DNA of 64,000 nucleotides from Janthinobacterium sp. 1_2014MBL_MicDiv (GTDB taxonomy: Bacteria > Pseudomonadota > Gammaproteobacteria > Burkholderiales > Burkholderiaceae_D): assembly GCF_001865675.1 (NCBI RefSeq), contig NZ_CP011319.1, positions 4,154,001 through 4,218,000 on the forward strand. The letters are read 5' to 3'. The position numbers and the translations under genes were made by a program. Under the pieces are notes generated by a model. It did not search any database. It was given only the letters and a program-made list of their open reading frames with translations, and was not told the DNA's origin. Positions 46,503-55,038 of the stretch are shown piece by piece (the stretch's first letter is position 1; each line of letters starts with the position of its first letter).

Positions 46503-47405
46503 TCACTGGGTAACGGACCGCCGCAGCTGCGCCAGCAGCCGTTCGCGCACGGGAGAAATGCGCTGCGGGTCCCACGCCATGTACAGGTCGAGCTGGCGCA
46601 GCGCCTCGGGCGCGTCGCTCTCCAGCGGCAGCATGTTCACGCCGGCTGGCGCGCACGCGGCCAGGCTGGCCGGCAGCAGGGCCACGCCGAAGCCGGCCGC
46701 CACCAATCCCAGCACCGTTTGCAGGCGGCGCGCCTGCTGCACCACGCGGGGCACGAAACCCGCATGCAGGCACAGGCTGGCCAGCTGGTCGTGGAAACCC
46801 TGGCCCAGCTCGCGCGGCGAGGCGACGAAATCGTCGCCGGCCAGGTCGGCCAGATCCACGCGCGCCTGCCCCGCGCAGCGGTGCGCAGATGGCAGCGCAA
46901 TCACGATCTCTTCGCCGGACAGGCGCTCGAAACGCAAGCCCGGCGTGCTGCGGCCGGGCGCGCGCAGCAGGGCGATATCCACGTCGCCCCGCTCCAGCCA
47001 CTCGACCTGCTGCTGCGTCGACGCTTCGCGCAAGGTGAATTGCACGGCCGGCGAGGCGGCGCGGAAGGCGCGCAAGGCCTCGAGCACGCGGGCGTACGGC
47101 GTGATGTGGATAAAACTCAGGCGCAAGTGCCCCTCGATGCCCTGCGCCACGCGGCGCGTGGCGGCCACGCCCTCTTCCAGTGTCAGCAGCACCTGGCGCG
47201 CCGTGGCCAGGAAGGCCGTGCCGGCCGGCGTCAAACTGACCTTGCGGTTCGTGCGCTCGAACACGGGATAGCCGAGCGCCTCTTCCAGGCGCAGGATGGC
47301 CTGCGACAGGGGCGGCTGCGCCATGTGCAGCCGTTCGGCCGCGCGGCGGAAATTCAGTTCCTCGGCGACGGCGATGAACTGGCGCAGCAGCCGGGTTTCT
47401 ATCAT
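46503..47405 (-). CDS. LysR family transcriptional regulator
   Basis: A 300-residue LysR regulator. The winged HTH is at residues 1-60 (LRQFIAVAEELNFRRAAERL and AQPPLSQAILRLEEALGYPVFERT, in parts), with a linker RKVSLTPAGTAFL and an effector domain holding GLVAAGFGVALLPASLA near the C-terminus. The start ATG at 47405 overlaps the trmJ stop by four bases (ATGA); the frame is open further upstream inside trmJ but no family sequence is there. It lies upstream of the MFS gene on the same strand, which it may regulate. Ligand unknown. Confidence 0.9.
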   Translation of the reverse strand: MIETRLLRQFIAVAEELNFRRAAERLHMAQPPLSQAILRLEEALGYPVFERTNRKVSLTPAGTAFLATARQVLLTLEEGVAATRRVAQGIEGHLRLSFIHITPYARVLEALRAFRAASPAVQFTLREASTQQQVEWLERGDVDIALLRAPGRSTPGLRFERLSGEEIVIALPSAHRCAGQARVDLADLAGDDFVASPRELGQGFHDQLASLCLHAGFVPRVVQQARRLQTVLGLVAAGFGVALLPASLAACAPAGVNMLPLESDAPEALRQLDLYMAWDPQRISPVRERLLAQLRRSVTQ

Positions 47406-48175
47406 GGGCCTTTTTTCGCCATCGCCAGGATATGCCGCGCGATGCCGCGCAGGATATTGACTTCTTCCGTCTCCAGCCCCGTGCGCGAAAACAGGCGTTT
47501 CAACCTTGGCATGAGCTTTTTCGGATTCTCGGCGTCGAGGAAATCGATGGCGACCAGCGCCTCCTGCAAATGCGCGTACATGCCGTCGACCTGGGCCAGG
47601 CTGGCCGCGTCGCCATGGAAACCGACCGCGCTGGCCGCTGGCGCCTCGCCCGATGCATCGAGCGCCGCCACGCGGCACTCATAGGCGACGACCTGCGCCG
47701 CCTGCGACAGGTTCAGCGAGGAATACTCGGGATTGGCGGGAATGTTGATCAGCACGTTGCACTGCTCGACGATCTCGTTGGGCAAGCCGAAGCGCTCGTT
47801 GCCGAAGATGACGGCCGCGTGCAGGTCCGTGCCGGCCGCCAGCTGGGCCGCGATGGCGCGCGGCGCCGTGACGGGCGGCGAGAATTCGCGCAGGCGGGCC
47901 GAGACGGCCGCCGCGTAATTGCAGCCTTCGAGCGCCTCGGCGATGGAGCCGACGATGCGCGCGCCGGCCAGGATGTCCTGCGCGCCGCTGGCGAAAGCCA
48001 CCGCTTCCGCATCCGTCAAGGCATCGGGAAAGCGCGGGTTGACCAGCACCAGATCGGAAAAACCCATCGTTTTCATGGCGCGCGCGACGCCGCCAATGTT
48101 GCCAGGACGACTAGTTTCGACAAGAATAAATCGCAGGCGTTTGAAAAGAGACGTGTTGATTTCGGGCAGATTCAT
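47402..48175 (-). CDS. trmJ: tRNA (Cm32/Um32) 2'-O-methyltransferase
   Basis: A 257-residue SPOUT methyltransferase that methylates the ribose of tRNA position 32. The N-terminal SPOUT block FILVETSRPGNIGGVARAMK and the knot region VIFGNERFGLPNEIV with IPANPEYSSLNLSQA are characteristic. It is the usual neighbour of suhB, which is divergent here. Length (about 245-260) fits. The LysR gene overlaps its end by four bases, an unusual coupling. Confidence 0.9.
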   Translation of the reverse strand: MNLPEINTSLFKRLRFILVETSRPGNIGGVARAMKTMGFSDLVLVNPRFPDALTDAEAVAFASGAQDILAGARIVGSIAEALEGCNYAAAVSARLREFSPPVTAPRAIAAQLAAGTDLHAAVIFGNERFGLPNEIVEQCNVLINIPANPEYSSLNLSQAAQVVAYECRVAALDASGEAPAASAVGFHGDAASLAQVDGMYAHLQEALVAIDFLDAENPKKLMPRLKRLFSRTGLETEEVNILRGIARHILAMAKKGP

Positions 48176-48361
48176 TTAAAATAGCGCTATTGCGCGGTAT
48201 CGATACAGGAAATTTCGGAAAACGGAGTCACAAAACGCTGACTCCAGGCCGGGATTTTAACCACTTCGGCACCGCTCCGCTCTTTAATTCATTCTTGCAC
48301 TCCATCGTACCGGCGCCGAAAGGCGACGCTGGGCGGTCGCGTGCTTTTAACGGAAGCTCAC

Positions 48362-49153
48362 ATGCACCCAATGCTCAATACGGCGATCAAAGCCGCCCGC
48401 CGCGGCGCCGCCGTCATCAATCGCGCCTCTTTTGACCTCGACCGCGTCGTCGTCACGGAAAAACAACATAACGATTTCGTCACCGACGTCGACCAGGCGG
48501 CCGAACAAGCCATCATCGAGGTGCTGTCCAAAGCCTACCCGGATCACGCGATCCTGGGCGAGGAATCGGGCGCTTCCGCCAACACGCACGACGAGAATGA
48601 ATATCAGTGGATCATCGATCCGCTGGACGGCACCACCAACTTTATCCACGGCTTCCCGCAATACTGCGTCTCGATCGCGCTCGCGCATCGCGGCGTCGTC
48701 ACGCAAGCCGTCATCTACGACCCGGTACGCAACGACCTGTTCACGGCCACCAAGGGCGCCGGCGCCTACCTGAACGAAAAACGCATCCGCGTCACCAAGC
48801 TCGACCGCATCTCGAACGCCCTGCTGGGCACCGGCTACGTGGCCGGCAGCGCCCGCGCGCTCGACGAATACCTGAAGATGTACCAGATCATGGGCGAACG
48901 CAGCCAGGGCGTGCGCCGCGCCGGCTCGGCCGCGCTGGACCTGGCCTACGTCGCCTGCGGCCGCCTGGACGGTTTCTACGAAAAAGGCTTGAAGCCCTGG
49001 GATATCGCCGCTGGCGCCCTGATGATCACGGAATCGGGCGGCATCGTCGGTGAATTCAACGGCGAATCGGAATATCTGTACAAGGGCGACGTCATCGCCG
49101 CCAGCCCGAAGATCTTTGGCCAGATGATTACGCTGCTCACGCCTTTCGCCTGA
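48362..49153 (+). CDS. suhB: Inositol-1-monophosphatase family protein
   Basis: A 263-residue phosphatase of the SuhB/IMPase family. It hydrolyses inositol-1-phosphate; E. coli SuhB also joins the Nus antitermination complex on rRNA operons. Metal site motifs: ILGEESGA, WIIDPLDGTTNFIHGFP, and GLKPWDIAAGALMITESGG. The ATG at 48362 (MHPMLNTAI) is the family start; an upstream start at 48341 adds seven residues. Divergent from trmJ. The last codons and stop lie in an exact 16-base tandem duplication, and a dispersed hairpin repeat follows. Confidence 0.93.
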   Translation: MHPMLNTAIKAARRGAAVINRASFDLDRVVVTEKQHNDFVTDVDQAAEQAIIEVLSKAYPDHAILGEESGASANTHDENEYQWIIDPLDGTTNFIHGFPQYCVSIALAHRGVVTQAVIYDPVRNDLFTATKGAGAYLNEKRIRVTKLDRISNALLGTGYVAGSARALDEYLKMYQIMGERSQGVRRAGSAALDLAYVACGRLDGFYEKGLKPWDIAAGALMITESGGIVGEFNGESEYLYKGDVIAASPKIFGQMITLLTPFA

Positions 49154-49171
49154 TACGCCTTTCGCCTGATA
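49140..49171. repeat. 16-bp tandem duplication over the suhB stop
   Basis: CGCCTTTCGCCTGATA occurs twice back to back, at 49140-49155 and 49156-49171. The first copy contains the suhB stop codon. Confidence 0.9.
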
Positions 49172-49182
49172 ACACCCGACAA

Positions 49183-49283
49183 AACCTGCTGCGCGGCGCG
49201 CCTTGCGGCCGGCGATGCCCACTGTACTGAAGTACAGTTGCGCTGCCCGGCCACAATTCATCGCCGCTCGCGACAGTTTTGCA
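49183..49283 (+). repeat. Dispersed hairpin repeat, copy C
   Basis: Inner hairpin CTGTACT/AGTACAG (49222-49237), internal loop, outer stem GGCCGG/CCGGCC (49207-49212 with 49247-49252). It begins AACCTGCTGCGCGG and ends CGCTCGCGACAGTTTTGC, matching copies at 1687 and 58501. It lies 30 bases after suhB in the same orientation. Confidence 0.6.
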
Positions 49284-49314
49284 GCTGTGCTGTAACGCCT
49301 GTGCAGGCAGTCAG

Positions 49315-49342
49315 AAAAAAACCGGCCTTGGCCGGTTTTTTT
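49315..49342. terminator. Bidirectional terminator, suhB / XapX cluster
   Basis: A7, CCGGCC/GGCCGG stem with TT loop, T7. Confidence 0.88.
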
Positions 49343-49346
49343 GCAT

Positions 49347-49505
49347 TCACAGGCTGATTTGCCCCGCCACGACAAAGCCCAGGGTCATGGCCACCACCAT
49401 CGCCGCGCCCGTCGGCGTGGGCGGCGTGGGCGACGGCAGGTCGAACCAGCGGCACACGGCGCCCACCAGCAAGCCCAGTACCGATCCGGCCAGCATGACG
49501 TTCAT
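49347..49505 (-). CDS. XapX-like (DUF1427) small membrane protein
   Basis: A 52-residue membrane peptide. It reads MNVMLAGSVLGLLVGAVCRW, then a proline turn DLPSPTPPTPTG and a second hydrophobic helix AMVVAMTLGFVVAGQISL. The two-helix plan with a Pro-rich turn matches XapX/DUF1427 proteins. Its start codon overlaps the stop of the next upstream gene by four bases (ATGA at 49502-49505). Terminal gene of the amidohydrolase cluster. Function unknown. Confidence 0.7.
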   Translation of the reverse strand: MNVMLAGSVLGLLVGAVCRWFDLPSPTPPTPTGAAMVVAMTLGFVVAGQISL

Positions 49506-49708
49506 GGCGCACCCCGCTGCTCTCGCTGCGCTTCTTCTGCGCGGCGCTGCAGGTACAAACCCGTCAGCCAGTAGCCGCAGCTGGTCAGGAACACCAGCAG
49601 CGCGGCGCCCAGCACTGGCGGCGCCGGCACGGGGATATGCGCCAGCTGGCAGACGAAACCCACGACAAAGGCCAGCAGCAGGCCCAGCATCACTTTCCGG
49701 TAGCGCAT
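49502..49708 (-). CDS. Second XapX-like (DUF1427) small membrane protein
   Basis: A 68-residue membrane peptide with helix 1 (VMLGLLLAFVVGFVCQLA), turn HIPVPAPPVLG and helix 2 (AALLVFLTSCGYWLTGLYL), then a charged tail (QRRAEEAQREQRG). Same plan as the following gene, with which it is coupled by a four-base overlap; together they may form a hetero-oligomer. The gene lies nine bases after the amidohydrolase stop. Confidence 0.7.
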   Translation of the reverse strand: MRYRKVMLGLLLAFVVGFVCQLAHIPVPAPPVLGAALLVFLTSCGYWLTGLYLQRRAEEAQREQRGAP

Positions 49709-49717
49709 GTCACTCTC

Positions 49718-51568
49718 CTAGAAGGCGAAGCAGCTGCAGCCGAGCGTGCCCCAGAAGCCGGAAAAGTCGGAAATCGGCACGGCCGACTTGCGCGCCCGGT
49801 CGTGGGCATGCGCATGCACGCCGCAGGCGCCCGCGCACTGGTGCGGCATGGCGGCCTGCGCCGGCCTGGCCGCGGGCCGGTAATGGCCCGGCACCGTGCG
49901 CACGGGCGACCACTCGGGCAGCACGGGAATCGCCGGCGGCGCCAGGGACGTGAATTCCGCCTGGCCGTAGACGACCTTGCCGCCCACCATGGTCAGCACG
50001 GACTCGATGGACTTGATCGCTTCTTCCGGCACGGCGAAGTAATCGGCCGACAGCACGGACAGGTCGGCCAGCATGCCGACACGGATGCGCCCCTTCTTGC
50101 CTTGCTCGCTAGAGAACCAGGCGCTGCCCGCCGTCCACAGCTCCAGCGCCGTGTCGCGCGATAATCTCCCCGCCGCATCCGTCAGGGCCAGGCCGCCCAC
50201 GGTGCGCCCGGACACCAGCCAGTACAGCGCCGTCCACGGGTTGTAGCTGGCGACCCGCGTGGCGTCCGTGCCGCCGCCGACGGGCACGCCGGCATCGAGC
50301 ATGCGCTGCACGGGCGGCGTCGCCTTCGCCGCGTCGGCGCCATAGCGCTCGACGAAATACTCGCCCTGGAAAGCCATGCGGTGCTGGATGGCGAGGCCGC
50401 CGCCCAGCGCCTTGACGCGGTCGATATTCTTCGGGCTGATGGTTTCCGCATGGTCGAACAGCCAGTGCAGGCCGCCGAACGGCGTATCGCGGTTGACCTT
50501 TTCAAAGACGTCGAGCATGCGGCTGATCGATTCGTCGTAGGTGGCGTGCAGGCGGAACGGCCAGCGCTGCTCGACCAGATGGCGCACGACCTTTTCCAGC
50601 TCGTCTTCCATGCCGGCCGCCAGCTCGGGGCGCGGCTCGAGGAAATCCTCGAAATCGGCGGCGGAAAAGACCAGCATTTCGCCGGCGCCGTTGTGGCGGT
50701 AAAAATCCGTGCCGTCGCCGGGCTTGATCATGCCCGTCCACTTCTGGAAGTCCTGCAGTTCGGCGCCCTTGTTCTGCGTGAACAGGTTGTAGGCGATGCG
50801 GATGGTCAGCTGCTCTTTCTGCGCCAGTTCGTCGACGACGGCGTAGTCCTCGGGATAATTCTGGAAGCCGCCGCCCGCGTCGATGGCGCTGGTCAGCCCC
50901 AAGCGGTTCAATTCGCGCATGAACTGGCGCGTGGAATTGACTTGCAATTCGAGCGGCAGCTTCGGGCCTTTCGCCAGGGTCGCATACAGGATCATGGCGT
51001 TCGGGCGGGCGATCAGCAGGCCGGTGGGATTGCCGGCCGCATCGCGCACGATTTCGCCGCCCGGCGGATTCGGCGTATTTTTGTCGTAGCCGACGGCGCG
51101 CAGGGCGGCGCGGTTCAGCAGGGCGCGGTCGTACAGGTGCAGGATGAAGACGGGCGTGTCCGGCGCGGCCGCGTTGATTTCATCGAGCGTCGGCATGCGC
51201 TTTTCCGCGAACTGGAATTCCGTCCAGCCGCCCACCACGCGCACCCATTGCGGGTTCGGCGTGCGCAGCGCCTGCTCCTTGAGCATGCGCAAGGCGTCGG
51301 CCAGCGAGGGCACGCCTTCCCAGCGCAGCTCCAGGTTGTAGTTCAAGCCGCCGCGTATCAGGTGCAGGTGCGAGTCGTTCAGGCCGGGAATCACCGTGCG
51401 GCCATCGAGGTCGATCACCTGCGTGGCGGGACCGCGATGGCGCATCACCTCCTCTGCATCGCCGACGGCGAGGAATTTGCCATCGGCGATGGCGACGGCG
51501 GACGCCAGCGGCTGCGTCCTGTCGACCGTGTGGAAGCGGCCATTGAGTAAAATCGTGTTTGCGTGCAT
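49718..51568 (-). CDS. YtcJ-like amidohydrolase with His/Cys tail
   Basis: A 616-residue amidohydrolase of the YtcJ/NfdA kind. Metal-binding DSHLHLIRGG near residue 65, then family blocks VRVVGGWTEFQFAE, IDAGGGFQNYPEDY, FRLHATYDESISRML, LHWLFDHAETI, and PVGGGTDATRVASYNPW. The catalytic TIM barrel ends near residue 530. The last 50 residues form an unusual tail with HQCAGACGVHAHAHDRARK and the final GTLGCSCFAF, four cysteines and several histidines, which could bind a metal. No signal peptide at MHANTILLNGRF. Upstream is the YcaC-like hydrolase. Substrate unknown. Confidence 0.85.
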   Translation of the reverse strand: MHANTILLNGRFHTVDRTQPLASAVAIADGKFLAVGDAEEVMRHRGPATQVIDLDGRTVIPGLNDSHLHLIRGGLNYNLELRWEGVPSLADALRMLKEQALRTPNPQWVRVVGGWTEFQFAEKRMPTLDEINAAAPDTPVFILHLYDRALLNRAALRAVGYDKNTPNPPGGEIVRDAAGNPTGLLIARPNAMILYATLAKGPKLPLELQVNSTRQFMRELNRLGLTSAIDAGGGFQNYPEDYAVVDELAQKEQLTIRIAYNLFTQNKGAELQDFQKWTGMIKPGDGTDFYRHNGAGEMLVFSAADFEDFLEPRPELAAGMEDELEKVVRHLVEQRWPFRLHATYDESISRMLDVFEKVNRDTPFGGLHWLFDHAETISPKNIDRVKALGGGLAIQHRMAFQGEYFVERYGADAAKATPPVQRMLDAGVPVGGGTDATRVASYNPWTALYWLVSGRTVGGLALTDAAGRLSRDTALELWTAGSAWFSSEQGKKGRIRVGMLADLSVLSADYFAVPEEAIKSIESVLTMVGGKVVYGQAEFTSLAPPAIPVLPEWSPVRTVPGHYRPAARPAQAAMPHQCAGACGVHAHAHDRARKSAVPISDFSGFWGTLGCSCFAF

Positions 51569-51639
51569 GGGAACTCCCGAATCAGGTGAAAGACACGGCC
51601 CCGCCCATGGGCGGCAGGCCGTTCGATATCAATGAAAGA

Positions 51640-52293
51640 TCAATGGCCTTCGCTGGCGTTGAACATGGATTTGGCGTAGATCAGGCCCAGGCCATAGCCG
51701 CCGCCGTGCGCCACGGCCGTCGCCACCGTCTCGTTGTAGGTCTCGCCACGGGCCCAGTCGCGCTGCAGTTCCAGCAAGTATTGCACGGACGTCATCGGCT
51801 GCGCGCCCGCCTGTATCATGCGCTGCATGGCCATCGCATGCGCTTCGTCCGAGACGTCGCCGCTGGCGTCGGCGATCACGTAGACTTCGAAGCCCTGCTC
51901 CAGCGCCGACAGCGCGGGGCCGACGATGCAGACGGAAGTCCACAGGCCGGCCAGCACGATCTTGCCCTTGCCATAGCCGTTCACCTTGTCGGCGATGCGC
52001 GCATCTTCCCAGGTGTTCATGGTGGTGCGGTCGATCGGTGCCTGCGCGGGGAAGACGGACTGGATTTCATCGAAGATGGGGCCGGAGAACGATTTGGCCG
52101 CCACCGTCGTCAGGATCGTCGGCACCTTGAATTCGTCCGCCGCCTTGGCCACCAGCGCCGCATTGTTGCGCAGCAGGGCCAGGTCGATCGAGCGCGTGGC
52201 AAACGCCATCTGCGACTGGTGGTCGATCATGATCAGGGTGTGGTCGTCGGCGGTCAGCAGTTTTTGTGCGGCTTGGGCGGTAGCGATAGGCAT
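51640..52293 (-). CDS. YcaC-like isochorismatase-fold hydrolase
   Basis: A 217-residue cysteine hydrolase. The catalytic triad pattern is visible: DHTLIMIDHQSQMAFA (Asp), PTILTTVAAKSF (Lys) and LAGLWTSVCIVGPALSAL (Cys). Length and sequence fit YcaC-like hydrolases. Together with the downstream amidohydrolase it suggests stepwise hydrolysis of an amide or cyclic compound, an inference. First gene of the cluster. Confidence 0.85.
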   Translation of the reverse strand: MPIATAQAAQKLLTADDHTLIMIDHQSQMAFATRSIDLALLRNNAALVAKAADEFKVPTILTTVAAKSFSGPIFDEIQSVFPAQAPIDRTTMNTWEDARIADKVNGYGKGKIVLAGLWTSVCIVGPALSALEQGFEVYVIADASGDVSDEAHAMAMQRMIQAGAQPMTSVQYLLELQRDWARGETYNETVATAVAHGGGYGLGLIYAKSMFNASEGH

Positions 52294-52500
52294 GATGTTT
52301 TCCTCAGTGAAAATAATTGAACATGAAAAAAGAGTTGTCGTTGTACGGCGATCCTGCTCCTGCCCTTGCGTGAGGCTGTGTGTGCCGGGCCAGTGCTATG
52401 CAGTATGGACGAGATACTTTGAAAACAAAAACGGAAAGAATACCAAGCTATGTTCGATTTTTTCGATGATATAAAATAGCCGCAATACAAAGGGAAGAAC

Positions 52501-52794
52501 ATGGGATTTGAATTCAGGATCGCGGCCCGCCTGACACCGGGCCAGCGCCAGCACATCGCGCAGCTGCTCGACACGCTGCCGCAGGCGCGGCGCAGGCACG
52601 ATGGCGGCCCGGCGTGGGAACTGCGCATGGCTGGCAATACGGGCGCCATGCCGAACGTCGATGTCGCGCTGGACGCCGGCGGCCTGTCTGTCTGCCAGTA
52701 CGGCGCGGCGGACGCGTGGCATGGCCTGCCCGCCCTGCGCGGCTACCTCGATGCGCAGGACGTGGCATATGCCGTCGAAGAGGTGGACGACTAG
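52501..52794 (+). CDS. Hypothetical protein (97 residues)
   Basis: Not recognised. A 97-residue acidic cytoplasmic protein opening FEFRIAARLTPGQRQHIAQLL and ending GYLDAQDVAYAVEEVDD; no signal peptide, no membrane helix, one cysteine. AGGGAAG lies six bases before the ATG and TATAAA at 52472-52477 could be a -10 box, so it looks genuinely expressed. It lies between the divergent YcaC-like hydrolase gene and the convergent TonB receptor gene. Confidence 0.7.
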   Translation: MGFEFRIAARLTPGQRQHIAQLLDTLPQARRRHDGGPAWELRMAGNTGAMPNVDVALDAGGLSVCQYGAADAWHGLPALRGYLDAQDVAYAVEEVDD

Positions 52795-52796
52795 GC

Positions 52797-54956
52797 CTAC
52801 AACGCCCCTTCCAGCATCACGCGCAGGGTGCGGTAGCTGCCCGTGTCGACCGTGCGCAGCATGCTGCCCGCGCCATCGGCATACCAGCTGCGCGTGCGGT
52901 AGCGCTGCCCCAGCAAATTGGCGCCCGACAGGCGCAAGCGCAGCCTGTCGCTGAACCGCCACAGCGCGTACGCATCGAGTTCGCGCTTGGCGCCCTGGCA
53001 GGCCAGCAGCGCGCTGGACGTGCGCGAGCGCCCGCCTGCCTGGTAATGCAGGTTGCCGCCCACGGTCAGCGGCATGCCGGCCAGGCGGTAGTCCGCACCG
53101 AAATTGGCGCTCCACGGCAGCTGGCTGTCGAGACGGTTGTCCGGGCCGGCGATGGCGTCCACCCGCGACCAGTTGCGCGCCACATCAGCCCGCAGGTCGA
53201 GCGCGGGCGCGCCGGCAAGCAGCGCCGCCAGGGGCAGCTTCGCTTCGAGTTCGATGCCGCGCACCAGCGCCCTGCCATGGTTGACGGGCGTGGCCACCCA
53301 GCGCCCGTCGTTCCGGTACAGGCGGTCCAGCATCACGCCATCGATGCGCCGCACGCTGGCGCTGGCGCCCAGCATGGCGCCCTCGCCCAGGTAGTATTCG
53401 TAGGCGGCGTCGAGCCCCCATGCCAGCTCGGGGCGCAGGGCCGGATTGCCCTGGTTGTCGGGATTGGTGGCGCTGTTGCCACTGTCGACCGTGTAGCGGC
53501 GCGGCATCAGCTCGAAAATCTCGGGCGCCTTGTAGGTGCGCGTGACGGCCAGGCGCAGCTGGTCCTGGCCGCGCAGCTTCCACAGGCTTTGCAGCAAGGG
53601 GCTCCACACTTGCGAGCCCACGTCGACGGACGCGCCGCCGCCCGTGGCGCTGGCCGTGCGCAAGGCTTCCCAGCGCAAGCCCAGATACAGCGACCAGCGC
53701 GGCGAGAGTTCCCACTCGTCCTGCGCGAACAGGGCCAGGCGACGCACGCTGGATGTGTAATCCTCGTCCGAGAACTCGGGCGGCGCGCCGGGCGCGAACT
53801 GCTGCTCGCGGCGAAAATCCTGGCGCCGGCGCCAGCCCGTATCCCAGCCCGCCGCCAGCGTGTGTTGCGCACCCAGCGGCCGGCGATAGCTGCCGCTCGC
53901 CTGCAGGCCCACCTCATCGACGCCCGAATCGACCAGGTGCGTCGAACGCAGCGCGCCGTCAAGGCCGCGCCCCAGGAAGACGAAATCGTTGGCGCGGTGG
54001 TGGTAGCTGGCGCCCAGCTTGACGTCGAGGCTGGCGCCGCGCGCGAGCTTGCGCAGCCATTGCACGTCGCTGCGCGCGGTGCCGCTGTCCTGTGCGAAAT
54101 CGTTGTCATTGTCCGGATACGCGCTGGGGCCGCCCAGGTACGCCACCTCGCCCGCATGGCGACGGCTGGACAGGCGCCTGATATTCAACAGGCTTTGCCA
54201 GGCCAGGCTGCCCTCGCCTTCCAGCGCCCACTGCAGGCGCGGCGCCAGTTCGATGCTGTCGACGCTGACGCGCTCCCGCTGCGGCGTGCGGCGCAGCACG
54301 CCGGGCGCGCCATCGGCGTCAAACTCGCCGCTCCACTCATCGATGGCCGCACGGCGTCCCGTGTGGCTGACGGTGCCGGCCAGCACGTACGACAGCTCCT
54401 CCGCCTTGTCCGCCAGCTGCATGGTGGCGCTGCCGGCCGGCATGCCGTGGCTGGCCGATGCGCCCAGCTTGAACGTGCGTTCGCGCCGCGCGGCCGCCTT
54501 CTTCAGCACGATGTTGATGGCCCCGGCGATCGCCTGCGTGGAAAACTCGGCCGTGGCGGCGCGCATGATTTCCACGCGCTCGACCAGCTCCGGGTCCAGC
54601 GCATCGAGCGAAAAGCCGGCCGGCACGGGCACGCCGTTGAGCATGATCAAGGTATAGCCCTGGCCCAGCCCGCGCATCTGGACTTGGCCGCCAGTGGCGC
54701 CTGCGGCGCCGCCGGGCGCGCCGCCGATGGACAGGCCGGGCAGGCGCTTCAACGCATCGGCCAGGCTGCGCTCGCCCTGGCGTATCAATTCATCGTGGCC
54801 GACGACGATGCGCGCCACCGTGTCGTCGCGGCGCTGGCCCGCCGCGTCGGCCTTGACGCTGACGGACGGCACGACGGGAAGGGCAACGCCATCATCGGCA
54901 CGCGCGTGCGCCGTCAACGGCAGCGCGAGGCTGCACAGCAATATACTGAATCGCAT
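52797..54956 (-). CDS. TonB-dependent outer-membrane receptor
   Basis: A 719-residue receptor. Signal peptide FSILLCSLALPLTAHARA; plug domain about residues 35-165 (ARIVVGHDELIRQGERSLAD, LKRLPGLSI, VQMRGLGQGYTLIMLNGVPV in part, VERVEIMRAATAEFSTQAIAGA in part); the rest is the beta-barrel (DEWELSPRWSLYLGLRWEAL, RLAVTRTYKAPEIFELMPR). It is shorter than some siderophore receptors. The ATG at 54956 starts the signal peptide; the longer upstream frame is not family sequence. The ligand cannot be read. It lies 82 bases downstream of the M56-M23 gene, same strand. Confidence 0.9.
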   Translation of the reverse strand: MRFSILLCSLALPLTAHARADDGVALPVVPSVSVKADAAGQRRDDTVARIVVGHDELIRQGERSLADALKRLPGLSIGGAPGGAAGATGGQVQMRGLGQGYTLIMLNGVPVPAGFSLDALDPELVERVEIMRAATAEFSTQAIAGAINIVLKKAAARRERTFKLGASASHGMPAGSATMQLADKAEELSYVLAGTVSHTGRRAAIDEWSGEFDADGAPGVLRRTPQRERVSVDSIELAPRLQWALEGEGSLAWQSLLNIRRLSSRRHAGEVAYLGGPSAYPDNDNDFAQDSGTARSDVQWLRKLARGASLDVKLGASYHHRANDFVFLGRGLDGALRSTHLVDSGVDEVGLQASGSYRRPLGAQHTLAAGWDTGWRRRQDFRREQQFAPGAPPEFSDEDYTSSVRRLALFAQDEWELSPRWSLYLGLRWEALRTASATGGGASVDVGSQVWSPLLQSLWKLRGQDQLRLAVTRTYKAPEIFELMPRRYTVDSGNSATNPDNQGNPALRPELAWGLDAAYEYYLGEGAMLGASASVRRIDGVMLDRLYRNDGRWVATPVNHGRALVRGIELEAKLPLAALLAGAPALDLRADVARNWSRVDAIAGPDNRLDSQLPWSANFGADYRLAGMPLTVGGNLHYQAGGRSRTSSALLACQGAKRELDAYALWRFSDRLRLRLSGANLLGQRYRTRSWYADGAGSMLRTVDTGSYRTLRVMLEGAL

Positions 54957-55038
54957 GGGGGGTTCCGGAAAGGTGATGGGGTGCCGGGCGGCGCGCATGG
55001 CGCCGGCCCGGCGGGAGCATGCGGCCTGGCCGCGCCGG

